Source: an uncultured Bacteroidota bacterium (GTDB lineage Bacteria; Bacteroidota; Bacteroidia; Bacteroidales; F082). From it: a DNA stretch of 36,506 nt. Shown here one piece after another: positions 34,801 through 36,506 of the stretch. Each line of letters begins with the position of its first letter. Within the stretch, counting starts at the first letter, position 1. The stretch covers positions 1 to 36,506 of the forward strand of contig CAITDJ010000148.1 in NCBI GenBank assembly GCA_903891085.1, given 5' to 3'. A program made the translations under genes and the position numbers. The notes under the pieces are model-generated. The model was given only the letters and a program-made list of their open reading frames with translations. It was not told where the DNA came from and did not search any database.

Positions 34801-35345
34801 ATTTCATGAGAAGTGCGGAATCCATCGAAGAAATGCAGAAAAGGCACCCGTGATTTGATGGCGCCAAGGTGAGCGATAACAGCAAGGTCCATGATTTCCT
34901 GCACGCTTCCTGTTGCCAGCATGGCAAATCCGGTTTGACGAGTACTCATTACGTCGCTATGATCACCAAAAATTGAAAGAGCCTGCGCCGCCAGACTACG
35001 TGCGGTTACATGAAAAACACCGGGTAATAATTCACCGGCAATTTTATACATATTTGGTATCATCAATAACAATCCCTGTGAAGCGGTGAAGGTTGATGTT
35101 AAAGCACCAGCCTGCAACGAACCATGCACTGCTCCGGCAGCACCGCCTTCCGATTGCATCTCAGCAACATGGACAGTTTCGCCAAAAATATTTTTGCGAC
35201 CATTGGATGCCCATTCATCCACATACTCAGCCATCGTTGAAGAAGGTGTAATAGGGTAAATAGCAGCTACTTCGCTGAACATATAGGCAATATGCGCTGC
35301 GGCATAGTTCCCGTCACAGGTTATAAATTTCTTTTTACTTTCCAT
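31812..35345 (-). CDS. nifJ: Pyruvate:ferredoxin (flavodoxin) oxidoreductase
   Basis: A 1177-residue homodimer-type enzyme that oxidises pyruvate with CoA to acetyl-CoA and CO2, passing electrons to ferredoxin or flavodoxin; it is the central pyruvate enzyme of anaerobes. Domains in order: pyruvate/TPP pyrimidine domain (YPITPSSTMAEYVDEWAS near residue 35), CoA-binding and linker domains (about 260-420 and 420-630), a 2[4Fe-4S] ferredoxin domain with Cys691-694-697-701 and Cys746-749-752-756, and the TPP pyrophosphate domain with SGACAGCGETPY (Cys814, Cys817, cluster ligands) and GDGWAYDIGFGGLDH. It is a complete, single-chain enzyme. It is divergent from the dihydroorotate-dehydrogenase-like gene. 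Confidence 0.97.
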   Translation of the reverse strand: MESKKKFITCDGNYAAAHIAYMFSEVAAIYPITPSSTMAEYVDEWASNGRKNIFGETVHVAEMQSEGGAAGAVHGSLQAGALTSTFTASQGLLLMIPNMYKIAGELLPGVFHVTARSLAAQALSIFGDHSDVMSTRQTGFAMLATGSVQEIMDLAVIAHLGAIKSRVPFLHFFDGFRTSHEIQKVSYFQMEELKPLLDWEALARFREKALNPEHPVTRGTAQNPDIYFQSREAANTFYDGIPDMVEDYMQTISKMTGREYHPFTYYGAPDAENIIVAMGSVTETIRETVDYLAAKGEKVGLVAVHLYRPFSTQYLLKVIPETVKRIAVLDRTKEIGANGEPLLLDVKDVFYGRKNAPLIVGGRYGLSSKDTTPAMMLSVYNNLKMNEPKTGFTVGIVDDVKFLSLPLLPEINVAPKGTYEAKFYGLGADGTVGANKNSIKIIGETTDKYAQAYFAYDSKKSGGITTSHLRFGDHPIRSTYLVNQPDFVACHVPSYLGKYDMTKGLKKGGMFLLNSIWDAEETKSKLPDEIKKYLAENDISFYIINATKIADEIGLGGRTNTIMQSAFFKIAEIIPYEQSVEKMKAFTLKSYGNKGEKIVKMNYAAIDRGGEVEKIKVPAEWATLKIDAQVVDTSIPEFIRNVVQPINSMKGDDLPVSAFLHREDGTFPSGTTAYEKRGIAVTVPEWQTEECIQCNQCSYVCPHAAIRPFLVNAEEESNAPEGTTYQTTKGKFAPHKFRIQVSTLDCTGCGNCADVCPSPAKALVMKPLESQFAEVGRWDYLAKHVTYKDTIVDKTATVKNSQFAQPLFEFSGACAGCGETPYIKTITQLYGDRMMVANATGCSSIYGGSAPSTPYCTNAEGKGPAWANSLFEDNAEYGFGMAIAGNKLRERISLKMQDALKADISIERKEAFENWIAAFDNAEASKIASANLLKVLEGQEDNSAKELLALKQYFVKKSNWIFGGDGWAYDIGFGGLDHVLASGENVNILVLDTEVYSNTGGQASKSTPVGAVAKFATSGKRVKKKDLGSMMMSYGYIYVAQVAMGANQNQFFKTLKEAEAFPGPSIIIAYAPCINHGLRVGMGKTQYEEKLAVEAGYWQMFRYNPALEAEGKNPFQLDSKEPDWTKFQDFLSSEVRFSSLRKTFPEQAGILANMAMENAQWRFNHYKRLEAMDYSKK

Positions 35346-35402
35346 ATCTATTTTATTTTGAGTAACTTATGTTTAAAAATTCAATGTAATCCTTTCAGAG
35401 TG

Positions 35403-35410
35403 CAAAATTA
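35403..35410 (-). promoter_or_regulatory. Candidate -7 box of nifJ
   Basis: TAATTTTG on the - strand, matching TAnnTTTG, 57 bases before the start codon. The -33 element is not clear. Confidence 0.4.
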
Positions 35411-35503
35411 CTAATAATATAGTTGGAGACTGATCGGTTTTGACCAATTAGACCGGCTTTAAAGCTAATTTATATTCATTTTAGATTAGTATTTGAATTC
35501 AAC

Positions 35504-35511
35504 TACTTTTG
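35504..35511 (+). promoter_or_regulatory. Candidate -7 box of the dihydroorotate-dehydrogenase-like gene
   Basis: TACTTTTG matches TAnnTTTG, 65 bases before the ATG at 35577. No -33 element at ideal spacing. Confidence 0.3.
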
Positions 35512-35576
35512 AATTTTGTGTAAATTTACCGCTCGAAAAAAACAATTATTTTTATTGAAATTATAAACTTAAGAAT

Positions 35577-36506
35577 ATGAATCTCAAGACCAAGTACCTC
35601 GGGTTAGAATTAAAGAATCCAATTATCGTTGGAGCAAGCAATCTTATAACCGATCATGATATGCTTAAGAAACTTGAAGAAGCAGGCGCCGCTGCCATCG
35701 TGTACAAGTCACTTTTTGAAGAGCAGATTCATCTCGAAAACCTGGAACTTCATCAGGATATGACTGATTACAATGATCGCAATGCCGAAATGAACAATTT
35801 GTTTCAGGAAAATCTGTTTGAATCCGGCCCTGAAGAGTTTCTGCATAAATTTAGTCTTGCCAAAAAAGCGGTCAATATACCCTTGATTGCCAGTTTGAAT
35901 GCTGTGTATGATGAAAGTTGGTATGAATATGCAAAAAAACTCGAAGATGCAGGCGCCGATGCCATTGAGTTGAATTTTTATTCAACCCCTGCCGATTCCG
36001 ACATTGATGGACGAAGCATCATCAACGAAGAGCTTGATGTTATTGAAGGTGTGAAGGCTGCCGTAAAAATTCCTGTTAGTGTAAAACTAAGTCCTTTTTA
36101 CACAAATACGCTGTTTACGATTGCTGAAATGGATAAGAAAGGTATCAATGGCCTGGTTTTGTTCAATCGTTTGTTTCAACCTGATATCAATATCGATACT
36201 GAATCGCATCAATTTCCCTACAATCTGAGTCATGAACAGGATAACCGGCTTGCCCTGCGTTATGCAGGCTTGCTTTATGGAAATGTGAAAGCCGACATTT
36301 GTGCCTCAATGGGTATTTTCTCGGGTGCTGATGTCATTAAGATGATTCTTGCAGGAGCCAATGTCGTGCAGATTGTGAGCACATTGTATAAACATGGCCC
36401 AAAGCAAATCACTAAAATGCTCGAAGATATTGAAATCTGGATGGCTTCGAAACAATATAACTCACTTGAAGATTTTCGTGGTTCTTTATCAGCAAAGAAC
36501 ACCAAA
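35577..36506 (+). CDS. Dihydroorotate dehydrogenase-like flavoprotein (3' end outside window)
   Basis: An ORF open from the ATG at 35577 to the window end, 310 residues, so only the last few codons are likely missing. It is a TIM-barrel flavoprotein of the dihydroorotate dehydrogenase superfamily: MNLKTKYLGLELKNPIIVGASNL opens it, IPVSVKLSPF and the FMN-binding C-terminal ASMGIFSGADVIKMILAGANVVQIVS follow. The catalytic segment, usually NxSCPN in class 1 enzymes, reads ELNFYSTP (131-138), with no Cys. So it may not be the pyrimidine-pathway PyrD; similar Bacteroidota proteins are called dihydroorotate dehydrogenase-like and have no firm function. It is divergent from nifJ, 231 bases apart, suggesting shared regulation or redox linkage. 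Confidence 0.88.
   Translation, partial: MNLKTKYLGLELKNPIIVGASNLITDHDMLKKLEEAGAAAIVYKSLFEEQIHLENLELHQDMTDYNDRNAEMNNLFQENLFESGPEEFLHKFSLAKKAVNIPLIASLNAVYDESWYEYAKKLEDAGADAIELNFYSTPADSDIDGRSIINEELDVIEGVKAAVKIPVSVKLSPFYTNTLFTIAEMDKKGINGLVLFNRLFQPDINIDTESHQFPYNLSHEQDNRLALRYAGLLYGNVKADICASMGIFSGADVIKMILAGANVVQIVSTLYKHGPKQITKMLEDIEIWMASKQYNSLEDFRGSLSAKNTK

Overview
The window looks like chromosome from an anaerobic or facultative member of the Bacteroidota, probably Bacteroidales or a relative. The evidence is a Por/NifJ-type pyruvate:ferredoxin oxidoreductase, a type IX secretion (T9SS) C-terminal sorting domain, many lipoproteins, Sus-style glycan enzymes, an OmpA/TPR envelope protein, and repeated -7 boxes of the form TAnnTTTG, the Bacteroidota housekeeping promoter signature. 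No phage, insertion sequence, CRISPR array or plasmid gene was seen. This is an inference from gene content; no 16S gene is present.

Layout. 1-4974: the end of a GH2 beta-mannosidase and a secreted endonuclease/exonuclease/phosphatase protein on +, facing a - strand sugar MFS transporter and ROK sugar kinase operon. 4975-9339: a T9SS-exported S1/P1-nuclease/phospholipase-C-like zinc enzyme, then a tight three-gene envelope cassette of unknown function (PKD-like lipoprotein, outer-membrane protein, large lipoprotein), converging on a free-standing Cache-domain lipoprotein. 9340-9721 has no gene. 9722-15724: Tat-type glycosylasparaginase, GH20 beta-hexosaminidase and GH92 alpha-mannosidase. 15875-19390: exported C1 cysteine peptidase, two small membrane proteins and an S28/S37-like serine peptidase. 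19432-23272: EamA transporter, tRNA-Leu(UAA), tRNA-Gly(GCC) and mutS. 23393-26616: SpoU RNA methyltransferase and the OmpA/TPR protein. 26802-28763: GH73 glucosaminidase, folK and deoxynucleoside kinase operon. 29055-31730: sppA facing an e(P4)-type acid phosphatase. 31812-36506: the pyruvate oxidoreductase divergent from a dihydroorotate-dehydrogenase-like gene cut by the window end.

The genes at 1-15724 fit together as glycoprotein N-glycan catabolism. GH92 removes alpha-mannose, GH2 removes the core beta-mannose, GH20 removes beta-GlcNAc, glycosylasparaginase splits the GlcNAc-Asn bond, and the MFS permease plus ROK kinase could take up and phosphorylate the freed sugars. The two exported peptidases downstream could handle the peptide part. 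No SusC/SusD pair or endo-glycosidase (GH18/GH85) is inside the window.

I found no clear new defence or mobile system. The most unusual items are the three-gene envelope cassette with its Cache lipoprotein neighbour, a palindrome at the predicted start of the MFS/ROK transcript, an internal hairpin in that operon, two degenerate short-period tandem repeats between genes, and a dihydroorotate-dehydrogenase-like protein lacking the usual active-site motif.
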